A DNA stretch of 64,000 bases from Pseudomonas sp. P5_109 (lineage in GTDB: Bacteria > Pseudomonadota > Gammaproteobacteria > Pseudomonadales > Pseudomonadaceae), in NCBI RefSeq assembly GCF_034009455.1, contig NZ_CP125380.1, forward strand, positions 6,106,501 to 6,170,500. The letters run 5' to 3'. The notes under the pieces were generated by a model. That model did no database searches and was not told where the DNA came from. It worked only from the letters and a program-made list of their open reading frames with translations. Every line of letters begins with the position of its first letter. Position 1 is the stretch's first letter. Below, piece by piece: positions 51,195-61,745 of this stretch. A program made the translations under genes and the position numbers.

Positions 51195-51304
51195 TGTGGG
51201 AGCGGGCTTTTGTGGCGAGGGGGCTTGCCCCCGTTGGATCGCGAAGCGGTCCTGGTATTTTGCGACTGCTTCGCAGTCGAACGGGGGCAAGCCCCCTCGC
51301 CACA
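51195..51304. repeat. REPIN inserted beside a truncated REP of the other family
   Basis: TGTGGGAGCGGGCTT (51195-51209) is the first half of a GCGGGCTTGCTCGC-type REP. It ends abruptly and one base later a complete TGTGGCGAGGGGGC...CTCGCCACA doublet begins. Confidence 0.85.
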
Positions 51305-51409
51305 GTTTAAGTGCCAAATTTCTGCATCTTATTTAAGAGCTTTCCCACCCAGCCCACTGGCGTTATCCTTGATTTCATCTCAATTGCCCCAGGGCGGCTA
51401 AATACGACC

Positions 51410-52417
51410 TTGAACGCACCCATAGAACCACATCGTTTCATCCTCGAGCCTTTTGAAGCTCGCCGCTTCGCCAATCTGTGCGGGCAATTCGACGAGCATT
51501 TGCGCTTGATCGAACAGCGCCTGACCATCGAGATCCGCAATCGCGGCAACCAGTTCGAGCTGATCGGCGAGCCCAAACACACCACCTCCGCGGAAAACCT
51601 CCTGCGCCGCCTGTACCGGGAAACCAAGGGTACCGAGCTGTCGCCAGACATGGTGCACCTGTTCCTGCAGGAATCGGCCGTCGAGCAGTTGGACAACCAC
51701 TCCCCCGCCGAAGCCTCCGTCGCCCTGCGCACCAAGAAAGGCATGATTCGCCCCCGCGGCTTGAATCAGCTGCGCTACGTGAAGGAAATCCTCGGAAACG
51801 ACATCAACTTCGGCATCGGCCCGGCCGGTACCGGCAAGACCTATCTGGCCGTGGCCTGCGCGGTGGATGCACTGGAGCGCGAGCAGATCCGTCGCATCCT
51901 GCTGGTGCGTCCGGCCGTCGAAGCGGGTGAAAAACTCGGCTTCCTGCCGGGTGACTTGTCGCAAAAGATCGACCCGTATCTGCGCCCGCTCTACGACGCA
52001 CTCTACGAAATGCTCGGCTTCGAATACGTTGCCAAGCTGATCGAGCGCCAGGTGATCGAAGTCGCGCCACTGGCCTACATGCGTGGCCGCACGCTGAACA
52101 ACAGCTTCATCATTCTCGACGAAAGCCAGAACACCACGGTCGAGCAGATGAAGATGTTCCTGACCCGGATCGGCTTCGGTTCCACGGCCGTCATCACCGG
52201 GGACATCACCCAGGTTGACCTGCCACGCGGCACCAAGTCCGGCCTGCACCATGTGATCGAAGTGCTCAAGGATGTGCCGGGTATCAGCTTCACGCACTTC
52301 CAGCCCAAGGACGTCGTGCGCCATCCGTTGGTGCAGCGCATCGTTGAAGCCTACGAGCGCTTCGAAACCAAAGCGGCCGATGATGCAGCCGCCAAGGATA
52401 GCCGCCGCGATGCTTGA
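51410..52417 (+). CDS. ybeZ: PhoH-like ATPase YbeZ
   Basis: A 335-residue PhoH-family ATPase: an N-terminal KH-like portion ([10 protein letters not shown]), Walker [17 protein letters not shown], Walker [21 protein letters not shown] and the sensor [11 protein letters not shown]. It works with the neighbouring YbeY in 16S rRNA maturation and stress. TTG 51410 (reading [19 protein letters not shown] after the start) gives the family length; no nearby ATG exists. AGGGCGG lies about 12 bases upstream. The ybeY start overlaps its last eight bases. Confidence 0.9.
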   Translation: MNAPIEPHRFILEPFEARRFANLCGQFDEHLRLIEQRLTIEIRNRGNQFELIGEPKHTTSAENLLRRLYRETKGTELSPDMVHLFLQESAVEQLDNHSPAEASVALRTKKGMIRPRGLNQLRYVKEILGNDINFGIGPAGTGKTYLAVACAVDALEREQIRRILLVRPAVEAGEKLGFLPGDLSQKIDPYLRPLYDALYEMLGFEYVAKLIERQVIEVAPLAYMRGRTLNNSFIILDESQNTTVEQMKMFLTRIGFGSTAVITGDITQVDLPRGTKSGLHHVIEVLKDVPGISFTHFQPKDVVRHPLVQRIVEAYERFETKAADDAAAKDSRRDA

Positions 52418-52904
52418 GCTTGACCTGCAAATCGCCACCCAAGCCCCCGCCCCCAGCGAAGCCGAGTTCCGCCAGTGGTGCGAACTGGCTTTACGCCAAC
52501 GCACCGCCGATTCGGAGATGACCATTCGTCTGGTCGACGAAGCCGAAGGACGCGAGCTGAACCACACCTGGCGGCAAAAGGATTACGCAACTAACGTCTT
52601 GTCATTCCCGGCCGATGTGCCGGATGAGTTCCTCGACATCCCGCTGCTGGGCGATCTGGTGATCTGCGTGGCCGTGGTCGAGCGCGAAGCCGCTGAACAG
52701 GGCAAGGAACTCAAGGCCCATTGGGCGCACCTGGTGATTCACGGCTGCTTGCATCTGCTTGGTTACGACCATATTGATGATGACGAAGCCGAAGAGATGG
52801 AAGCACTGGAACGAACGTTGCTTGCAGAACTGGGCTTTCCCGATCCGTACGCGGACGACGAAACCGATTTATCCCCCACCGAAACAACAAAGGATTCAGA
52901 GTAA
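52410..52904 (+). CDS. ybeY: Endoribonuclease YbeY
   Basis: A 164-residue zinc endoribonuclease needed for 16S rRNA 3'-end maturation and ribosome quality control. The three-His zinc motif is [30 protein letters not shown] and [16 protein letters not shown] are also characteristic. ATG 52410 is inside the end of ybeZ, an eight-base overlap; AAGGA lies 11 bases upstream. ybeX starts 5 bases after its stop. Confidence 0.95.
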   Translation: MLELDLQIATQAPAPSEAEFRQWCELALRQRTADSEMTIRLVDEAEGRELNHTWRQKDYATNVLSFPADVPDEFLDIPLLGDLVICVAVVEREAAEQGKELKAHWAHLVIHGCLHLLGYDHIDDDEAEEMEALERTLLAELGFPDPYADDETDLSPTETTKDSE

Positions 52905-52909
52905 TCGCT

Positions 52910-53749
52910 ATGAGCGAAGATCGATCGAGCAACGGGCAGAAGTCTTGGCTGGGTAAGCTCACCCAGGCTTTTGCCCACGAGCCGAAAAACCGCCAGGAGC
53001 TGCTGGAGCTGCTGCGCGATGCACACCAGAACAAACTGCTGGACAGCGAAGCGCTGGCCATCGTCGAAGGCGCCATCCAGGTGGCTGACTTGCAGGTCCG
53101 GGACATCATGGTCCCGCGCTCGCAAATGGTCAGCATCAAGGCGAACCAGACACCTCGCGAGTTCCTGCCTGCCGTGGTCGACTCGGCCCACTCCCGCTAT
53201 CCGGTGATCGGCGAAAGCCACGATGACGTGATGGGCGTGTTGCTGGCCAAGGACTTGCTGCCGTTGATCCTCAAGGAGAACGGCGACAGCTTCAACATCA
53301 AGGACCTGCTGCGTCCGGCTACATTCGTACCGGAATCCAAGCGCCTTAACGTGCTGCTGCGCGAATTCCGCGCCAACCACAACCACATGGCCATCGTCAT
53401 CGACGAATACGGCGGCGTGGCCGGTTTGGTGACCATCGAAGACGTGCTGGAACAGATCGTCGGCGACATCGAAGACGAACACGACGTCGAAGAAGACAGC
53501 TACATCAAGCCGCTGCCCAGCGGTGATTTCCTGATCAAGGCGCTGACGCCGATCGAGAACTTCAACGAATTTTTCGACAGCGAGTTCTCTGACGATGAGT
53601 TCGACACCGTCGGCGGCCTGGTGATGAGCGCGTTCGGGCACCTGCCCAAACGCAACGAAATCACTGAGATCGGCCCGTACCGTTTCCGCATCCTGAACGC
53701 CGACAGCCGTCGGATTCACTTGCTTCGCCTGACGCCCATTGCTCGCTAA
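52910..53749 (+). CDS. ybeX: CorC/YbeX-family CBS-domain protein
   Basis: A 279-residue cytosolic protein: two CBS domains (about 70-190, beginning VRDIMVPRSQMVSI and ending VIDEYGGVAGLVTIEDVLEQIVGDIEDE) and a C-terminal CorC_HlyC domain (about 200-275). YbeX/CorC was linked to Mg and Co efflux and more recently to ribosome metabolism, in keeping with its position after ybeZ and ybeY. Start ATG 52910; the lnt gene follows after 8 bases. The four genes form the conserved ybeZYX-lnt operon. Confidence 0.93.
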   Translation: MSEDRSSNGQKSWLGKLTQAFAHEPKNRQELLELLRDAHQNKLLDSEALAIVEGAIQVADLQVRDIMVPRSQMVSIKANQTPREFLPAVVDSAHSRYPVIGESHDDVMGVLLAKDLLPLILKENGDSFNIKDLLRPATFVPESKRLNVLLREFRANHNHMAIVIDEYGGVAGLVTIEDVLEQIVGDIEDEHDVEEDSYIKPLPSGDFLIKALTPIENFNEFFDSEFSDDEFDTVGGLVMSAFGHLPKRNEITEIGPYRFRILNADSRRIHLLRLTPIAR

Positions 53750-53757
53750 GGATTGAA

Positions 53758-55281
53758 ATGCGCTGGACAACCCGCCCCGGCTGGCCCGGTAACCTGCTGG
53801 CCGTGGCGGCCGGTGCAATCACCACCCTGGCCCTGGCGCCGTTCGATATCTGGCCACTGGCACTGCTCGCCGTCGGCCTGTTCTATGCCGGTTTGCGTGA
53901 GCTGAGCCCACGTCAGGCGCTGGGTCGCGGCTGGTGTTTCGGGTTCGGCCTGTTCGGTGCCGGTACCAGCTGGATCTACTACAGCATTCACCACTTCGGC
54001 GGTGCTTCGGTATTGCTGGCCGGTTTCCTGATGCTGCTCTTCACGGCGGCGATTGCCTGGTTCTTTGCCCTGCCTGCCTGGATTTGGGCGCGCTGGCTGC
54101 GCCGCAATGAGGCGCCGCTGGCCGATGCCCTGGCCTTCGCGGCGCTATGGGTCGGCCAGGAAGCATTCCGTGGCTGGTTCCTGACGGGTTTCCCGTGGCT
54201 GTACTCCGGTTACAGCCAGCTCGATGGCCCGCTGGCCGGGCTCGCCCCCCTTGGCGGAATGTGGCTGATTTCCTTCACCCTGGCCCTGACAGCTGCGTTG
54301 ATCTACAACGGTTTGCGCCTGGTTCGCACGGGGCACAAAGGCTTTATCGCTGCTGGCGCATTGCTGCTGGTCGGCCCATGGCTGGCCGGCATGGCACTCA
54401 AGCACCATGCCTGGACCAGCCCGTCGGGCCCGCCATTGAGCGTTGCCGCCATCCAGGGCAACGTCGAACAAAGCATGAAATGGGACCCGGCGCAGCTCAA
54501 CGCACAACTGGCGCTGTACCGCGACATGAGCTTCAGCTCAAAGCGCGCCGACCTCCTGATCTGGCCGGAAACGGCGATTCCAGTGCTGAAGGAGTCTGCC
54601 GAGGGCTACCTGAGCATGATGGGTAACTTCGCGGCCGAGCGTAAATCGGCCTTCATAACCGGCGTCCCGGTGCGCATGGAGGTACGCCACGAGAAGCGCT
54701 TCTTCAACGGCATCACCGTTACCGGTGAAGGCGACGGCACTTACCTGAAGCAAAAACTGGTGCCGTTTGGTGAATATGTCCCCTTGCAGGACATGCTGCG
54801 CGGACTGATCGCCTTCTTCGACCTGCCAATGTCGGACTTCGCTCGCGGCCCGGCCGACCAGCCGTTGTTGCAAGCCAAGGGTTATCAGATCGCGCCGTTC
54901 ATCTGCTATGAAGTGGTTTTTCCGGAGTTCGCCGCCAGCCTTGCCGCCCGCAGCGATCTGCTGCTGACCATCAGCAACGACACCTGGTTCGGCACCTCCA
55001 TCGGGCCGCTGCAACACCTGCAGATGGCGCAGATGCGCGCGCTGGAAGCCGGCCGCTGGATGATCCGCGCCACCAACAACGGCGTATCCGGCCTGATCAA
55101 CCCGTTCGGTCAGATTACCGATCAGATCCCGCAGTTCGAGCGCGGCATCCTGTATGGCGAAGTGGTGCCAATGCACAACCTGACGCCGTACCTGGAATGG
55201 CGTTCGTGGCCATTGCTCATTCTCTGCGTGTTGTTGTTTGGCTGGGCGCTGATTGCGAGCCGGATGGCCAAGACCGTTTAA
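53758..55281 (+). CDS. lnt: Apolipoprotein N-acyltransferase
   Basis: A 507-residue inner-membrane enzyme that adds the third acyl chain to lipoproteins. About eight membrane helices (residues 10-220 plus one at the C-terminus) surround a periplasmic nitrilase-fold domain. The Glu-Lys-Cys triad is visible: LIWPETAIPVL, KQKLVPFGEYVPL and FICYEVVFPE. It is the last gene of the ybeZYX-lnt operon, with a REP doublet 5 bases beyond its stop. Confidence 0.95.
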   Translation: MRWTTRPGWPGNLLAVAAGAITTLALAPFDIWPLALLAVGLFYAGLRELSPRQALGRGWCFGFGLFGAGTSWIYYSIHHFGGASVLLAGFLMLLFTAAIAWFFALPAWIWARWLRRNEAPLADALAFAALWVGQEAFRGWFLTGFPWLYSGYSQLDGPLAGLAPLGGMWLISFTLALTAALIYNGLRLVRTGHKGFIAAGALLLVGPWLAGMALKHHAWTSPSGPPLSVAAIQGNVEQSMKWDPAQLNAQLALYRDMSFSSKRADLLIWPETAIPVLKESAEGYLSMMGNFAAERKSAFITGVPVRMEVRHEKRFFNGITVTGEGDGTYLKQKLVPFGEYVPLQDMLRGLIAFFDLPMSDFARGPADQPLLQAKGYQIAPFICYEVVFPEFAASLAARSDLLLTISNDTWFGTSIGPLQHLQMAQMRALEAGRWMIRATNNGVSGLINPFGQITDQIPQFERGILYGEVVPMHNLTPYLEWRSWPLLILCVLLFGWALIASRMAKTV

Positions 55282-55285
55282 AAGC

Positions 55286-55379
55286 TTCGCGAGCAAGCCC
55301 GCTCCCACATTTGATCGGCGTCGTACACAAATACAGTGACCGACTTAGATCCAGTGTGGGAGCGGGCTTGCTCGCGAAG
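55286..55379. repeat. REP doublet (REPIN)
   Basis: Arms TTCGCGAGCAAGCCCGCTCC and GGAGCGGGCTTGCTCGCGAA are inverted between lnt and the YdcF-like gene. Confidence 0.92.
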
Positions 55380-55420
55380 GCGGCATCACAGGCACCCCAT
55401 CAATCAGCACAGACATTACT

Positions 55421-56179
55421 TCAGTAGAACAACGAATAACCGACCTGCCCCACCGCCTCATTCATCAATTGCCCGTTCTGCCAAATCGCCTTGAACTCCG
55501 GCATCCAGCCTCCCAGTGGCCGCGCGTTGTCGCCACCCAGAAATCCTACCGGCGCCGGCACCACCTCAAAGCCGGCCTTGCGGAAACTCCAGGCCGCTCG
55601 TGGCATATGCCAGGCCTGAGTCACGAGCACCACACGCTTGATGCCCTGCGGCTGCAACACCTCGGCGCTGAACTGTGCATTCTCCCAGGTCGTGCGGCTA
55701 CGCCCCTCCTGCCAGCGCACGCTCACACCAAAATCGTCACGCAAGGAGTCCGCCATCATCTGCGCCTCGCTGGGCGGCGTACCGTAATGCAAGCCGCCGC
55801 TGGTCAGTACCGGCAGGCCGGAAGCCTTCGCCAACCGCGCGGCATAGCGCTGGCGTTCCAGACCGACGCCCGTGGGCTGGTCGCTCCCCCAGGCCACATC
55901 ACCGCGCTCGCGCCCGGAGCCGAGGACAACAATGGCGTCTGCCCGCTGCCCCAGGATTGCCCATTCATCGCGTGCCAACGGTGGCTCCCGCTCGAGCAGG
56001 CCTGCCCCCCACTGCACCACCACCGGCAGACTCATCAGCCAGAATCCACCCAGGCCCAGCGCAAAGCACGCGCCGGCAAGCCTTGGCCTTGAGCGGCGCA
56101 ACCACCAGGCAAGCAAAAGCAGCAGCAATAGAATGCCGGGTGGCAAAAGTAGTTGTTTTACGAAGTAACGAAATGGCAT
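55421..56179 (-). CDS. YdcF/ElyC-like envelope protein (DUF218)
   Basis: A 252-residue protein with two N-terminal membrane helices (LLLPPGILLLLLLLAWWL and GACFALGLGGFWLMSLPVVV) and a periplasmic DUF218 domain: DAIVVLGSGRE, VLTSGGLHYGTPPSEAQMMAD, RTTWENAQFS and VVLVTQAWHMPRAAWSFRKAG. This is the layout of ElyC, which affects peptidoglycan or lipid-carrier metabolism in E. coli. Start ATG 56179 has GGAG 8 bases upstream. Confidence 0.85.
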   Translation of the reverse strand: MPFRYFVKQLLLPPGILLLLLLLAWWLRRSRPRLAGACFALGLGGFWLMSLPVVVQWGAGLLEREPPLARDEWAILGQRADAIVVLGSGRERGDVAWGSDQPTGVGLERQRYAARLAKASGLPVLTSGGLHYGTPPSEAQMMADSLRDDFGVSVRWQEGRSRTTWENAQFSAEVLQPQGIKRVVLVTQAWHMPRAAWSFRKAGFEVVPAPVGFLGGDNARPLGGWMPEFKAIWQNGQLMNEAVGQVGYSLFY

Positions 56180-56283
56180 CGAGCATCTCCCGGAGATGCC
56201 CGAAGCCTAAGTGGGTTGGCGTGATGCGACAATCAATACGGAAGGACTATGCTTCAAAAATGCATGGAGCATGGCTCGGCGCC

Positions 56284-56604
56284 CTATTTGAACTGCAAAG
56301 ACCGGACCTTTACCGCGTCTCTGCCGGGAACCTTGTCCTTGAGCCAGATGATCTTGGCCGAACGTGGTGCGTCGAGTTGCTTTACCGCTTCTGACAAGCA
56401 TCCGTGTGTCTCACGCTCACTGCGATCCAGATACGCCTTGACCAGTGCAAACTCTGCGGAGCTCAGGCCACGCAGTTCCAGCTCCAGAGGGCGTTCGTCG
56501 CGCAACCGGCTAGCGGTTTTTGCCGCGTCCAGGGCCAAGGCCAAACGATCGATCAGCCTTTCGTACAGCTCCGGTTTTGTAGCTTTTTGCTGTGACTCAA
56601 CCAT
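56284..56604 (-). CDS. Hypothetical helical protein (PA3986-like)
   Basis: A 106-residue, probably all-helical, soluble protein (LYERLIDRLALALDAAKTASRLRD, then FALVKAYLDRSERETHGC). ATG 56604 has GAGGTGAGGG directly before it. I recognise no domain. It lies between the YdcF-like gene and leuS, where I recall a small conserved gene in other pseudomonads, which is the main reason to accept it. Confidence 0.7.
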   Translation of the reverse strand: MVESQQKATKPELYERLIDRLALALDAAKTASRLRDERPLELELRGLSSAEFALVKAYLDRSERETHGCLSEAVKQLDAPRSAKIIWLKDKVPGRDAVKVRSLQFK

Positions 56605-59492
<2,888 letters not shown>

Positions 59493-59500
59493 TTGGATCA

Positions 59501-59522
59501 GGCGCCAGGTGAGCCTGGCGCC
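59501..59522 (+). terminator. Perfect hairpin after leuS
   Basis: Nine-bp stem GGCGCCAGG / CCTGGCGCC with loop TGAG lies 8 bases after the leuS stop. There is no T-run; a weaker hairpin (GGGCCG / CGGCCC, 59537-59554) follows, just before lptE. Confidence 0.4.
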
Positions 59523-59579
59523 GAATAAAACCTTTCGGGCCGCTTGATCGGCCCACATGGTTTCAAGGGGAGCAACAAG

Positions 59580-60185
59580 ATGATCAAACGCAATCTGCTG
59601 GTGATGGGCCTCGCGGTTCTGCTGAGCGCCTGCGGTTTCCAGCTGCGTGGCACCGGCACCAACGAACTGGCGATCAAGGAACTCGACCTGAGCGCCCGTA
59701 ACGCCTACGGTCCAACCGTGACCCAACTGCGCCAGGTCCTGGAAGGCAGCGGCGTCAAGGTCTATACCGGTGCGCCTTACAAGCTGATCCTGACCAATGA
59801 ACAGGAAAACCAGCGCATCATCAGCTACGCAGGTGCCGGTCGTGCTGGCGAGTACCAGATCACCACCGTGCTGAACTACGACATCCGTGGTCGCGGCGAT
59901 CTGCCACTGCTGAGCGACAAGCTTGAAGTGCAGAAAATCTATATGCACGACGGCAACAACCTGGTGGGCTCTGACCAGGAAGCCGCCACCGCCCGGGAAG
60001 AAGGCCGCCGCGAGATGGTTCAACGCATGATGCTGCGCCTGGAACAACTGAGCCCGGCCCAGTTGGATCAGTTGCAGCAGACTGCCGAAGCCAGGGCCAA
60101 GGCTGACGCCGCGGCACTGGAAGCGGCACAAAAGGCTGAAGCGGAAACCCCGCGCCAGTCGCCTGTCGAACTGCCGCAGCAGTAA
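59580..60185 (+). CDS. lptE: LPS-assembly lipoprotein LptE
   Basis: A 201-residue outer-membrane lipoprotein that plugs LptD. Signal MIKRNLLVMGLAVLL with lipobox LSAC, then CGFQLRGTGTNEL, which opens every LptE. The core has LTQLRQVLEGSGVKV-like sequence and a long C-terminal Ala/Gln/Glu-rich helix (DQLQQTAEARAKADAAALEA) that is longer than in E. coli. AAGGGGAG lies 7 bases before ATG 59580. Between leuS and holA, as in other Pseudomonas. Confidence 0.94.
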   Translation: MIKRNLLVMGLAVLLSACGFQLRGTGTNELAIKELDLSARNAYGPTVTQLRQVLEGSGVKVYTGAPYKLILTNEQENQRIISYAGAGRAGEYQITTVLNYDIRGRGDLPLLSDKLEVQKIYMHDGNNLVGSDQEAATAREEGRREMVQRMMLRLEQLSPAQLDQLQQTAEARAKADAAALEAAQKAEAETPRQSPVELPQQ

Positions 60186-60190
60186 GACTT

Positions 60191-60212
60191 ACGGGGCGCC
60201 CGGGCGCCCCGT
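60191..60212. other. 22-bp perfect GC palindrome between lptE and holA
   Basis: ACGGGGCGCCC is followed directly by its reverse complement. It lies 5 bases after the lptE stop and 12 before the holA ATG. Only TTTG follows the last G, so it is not a strong terminator. Confidence 0.7.
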
Positions 60213-60224
60213 TTGCCCTCTCTT

Positions 60225-61262
60225 ATGAAGCTCGCCCCCGCCCAACTCGCCAAACACCTGCAAGGTGCCCTCGCGCCGGTCTATATCATCAGCGGTGATG
60301 ACCCGTTGTTGTGCCAGGAAGCGGCCGACGCTGTTCGCGCCGCCGCCCGTCAGCAGGGATTCGATGAGCGCCAGGTGTTTGCCGCCGACGCCAGTTTCGA
60401 CTGGGGGACGTTGCTGCAAGCCGGTGCCAGCATGTCGCTGTTCGCTGAAAAGCGCCTGCTGGAGCTGCGCCTGCCTTCCGGCAAACCCGGCGACAAAGGT
60501 GCCGCTGCGCTTATCGAATATTGCTCGCGCCCGGCCGAAGACACCGTGCTGCTTGTCAGCTTGCCGAAACTCGACGGCAGCGCGCAGAAAACCAAGTGGG
60601 GCAAGGCGCTGGTCGAAGGACAGCAGACCCAGTTCGTGCAGATCTGGCCGGTCGATGTTGGCCAGTTGCCCAGCTGGATCCGCCAACGCCTGTCCCAGGC
60701 CGGTCTTTCCGCCAGCCAGGATGCCGTTGAACTGATCGCTGCACGGGTCGAGGGCAACTTGCTGGCCGCCGCCCAGGAAATCGAAAAGCTCAAACTGATG
60801 GCCGAAGGCGGTCAGATCACCGTTGAAACCGTGCAGGCGGCGGTGGCCGACAGTGCGCGCTTCGACGTGTTTGGCCTGACCGATGCCGTGCTCAATGGTG
60901 AAGCGGCCCACGCGCTGCGCATGCTCGAAGGCTTGCGCGGTGAAGGCGTCGAGCCGCCGGTGATTCTCTGGGCCCTGGCCCGGGAGCTGCGCCTGCTGGC
61001 CAATATTTCGCTGCAATACAGCCAGGGGACGCCGCTGGACAAAGCCTTCAGCCAGGCCAAACCCCCGGTCTGGGACAAACGTAAACCGTTGATGAGCAAA
61101 GCCCTGCAACGCTACTCGGCACAACGCTGGGCGCAACTGCTGCTGGAAGCGCAACGCATCGACGCGCAGATCAAGGGCCAGGCGGCGGGTTCGCCGTGGA
61201 TGAGCCTGAGCCGGTTGACGCTGTTGATGGCGGGGCAAAGATTGTCGTTACCTGCCGAGTAA
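60225..61262 (+). CDS. holA: DNA polymerase III delta subunit
   Basis: A 345-residue clamp-loader subunit that opens the beta clamp. N-terminal PVYIISGDDPLLCQEAADAVR and AGASMSLFAEKRLLELRLPSGKPG are family-typical; domain II follows from about 140 (QNRLSQAGL-like segment) with NLLAAAQEIEKLKLM, and domain III from about 215 (VFGLTDAVLNGEAAHALRML). ATG 60225 (MKLAPAQLAKHLQ) is the usual start; the TTG at 60213 is less likely. It ends 7 bases before a REP doublet. Confidence 0.94.
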   Translation: MKLAPAQLAKHLQGALAPVYIISGDDPLLCQEAADAVRAAARQQGFDERQVFAADASFDWGTLLQAGASMSLFAEKRLLELRLPSGKPGDKGAAALIEYCSRPAEDTVLLVSLPKLDGSAQKTKWGKALVEGQQTQFVQIWPVDVGQLPSWIRQRLSQAGLSASQDAVELIAARVEGNLLAAAQEIEKLKLMAEGGQITVETVQAAVADSARFDVFGLTDAVLNGEAAHALRMLEGLRGEGVEPPVILWALARELRLLANISLQYSQGTPLDKAFSQAKPPVWDKRKPLMSKALQRYSAQRWAQLLLEAQRIDAQIKGQAAGSPWMSLSRLTLLMAGQRLSLPAE

Positions 61263-61269
61263 GGCTTCC

Positions 61270-61402
61270 TGTGGCGAGGGGGCTTGCCCCCGTTGGGGCG
61301 CGAAGCGCCCCCCATAATCGATACACACGGTATTTCAGACAAACCGCGTATATCGATTTTACGACGCTTCGCCGCCGAACGGGGGCAAGCCCCCTCGCCA
61401 CA
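61270..61402. repeat. REP doublet, TGTGGCGAGGG family
   Basis: Arms TGTGGCGAGGGGGCTTGCCC and GGGCAAGCCCCCTCGCCACA are inverted between holA and arfA. The central part differs from other copies (GTTGGGGCGCGAAGCGCCCC). Confidence 0.92.
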
Positions 61403-61435
61403 GAAACCACATCGCTATCAAGATCAATGAAAGAT

Positions 61436-61450
61436 CCTACACAATGTAGG
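61436..61450. promoter_or_regulatory. 15-bp palindrome upstream of arfA
   Basis: CCTACACAATGTAGG has perfect 6-bp arms around CAA, 70 bases before the arfA ATG. Its role is unknown. Confidence 0.3.
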
Positions 61451-61519
61451 GACTAGACATCCCCCCAACTTCGGCCGATGATTTGCCCCGCAAAAACCAC
61501 TCCCCTGCGAGGCATCACC

Positions 61520-61684
61520 ATGAGCAAAAAGCCATCGAAGCATGGCCCCAACAAGGCCAAATCCATCATCGCCCAGCCATTGTTCCGCAGCCGCCAGGAA
61601 CGCCCGGCCAAGGGCAAAGGCAGTTACCGCCGCGAAGCCTTCCAGTCTGACAACTGGGAGGCTTCTTACTTTCTGGCTGCGTAA
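61520..61684 (+). CDS. arfA: Alternative ribosome-rescue factor ArfA
   Basis: A 54-residue basic protein. The ArfA core is clear: QPLFRSRQERPAKGKGSYRR followed by DNWEAS, matching E. coli DPLFRQRVEKNKKGKGSY and NWEAS. ArfA enters the empty mRNA channel of stalled ribosomes and recruits RF2. Start ATG 61520 (MSKKPSKHGPNKAK); the frame upstream is short and irrelevant. The 3' coding part contains a strong hairpin (61634-61665), the hallmark of arfA genes expressed from non-stop mRNA when tmRNA fails; the functional form would then lack the last few residues. Confidence 0.85.
   Translation: MSKKPSKHGPNKAKSIIAQPLFRSRQERPAKGKGSYRREAFQSDNWEASYFLAA
61634..61665 (+). promoter_or_regulatory. RNA hairpin inside the arfA 3' coding end
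   Basis: Arms GAAGCCTTCCAGT and ACTGGGAGGCTTC form a 13-bp stem with one U-G pair around loop CTGACA, followed by TTACTTTC. It ends 19 bases before the end of the stop codon. In known arfA genes such a hairpin is cut by RNase III or terminates transcription to give a non-stop message. Confidence 0.8.
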
Positions 61685-61745
61685 AGCAGAACACCCCTTC
61701 GACATGTTAAGGTCTGTACCTGATTCGTTTTTCCTGGACCCGTGC

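Noticed and set aside
49717..51303. Long open frame extending DUF1820 upstream on the minus strand
   Set aside because: It lies opposite miaB; only the last 109 codons match a family.
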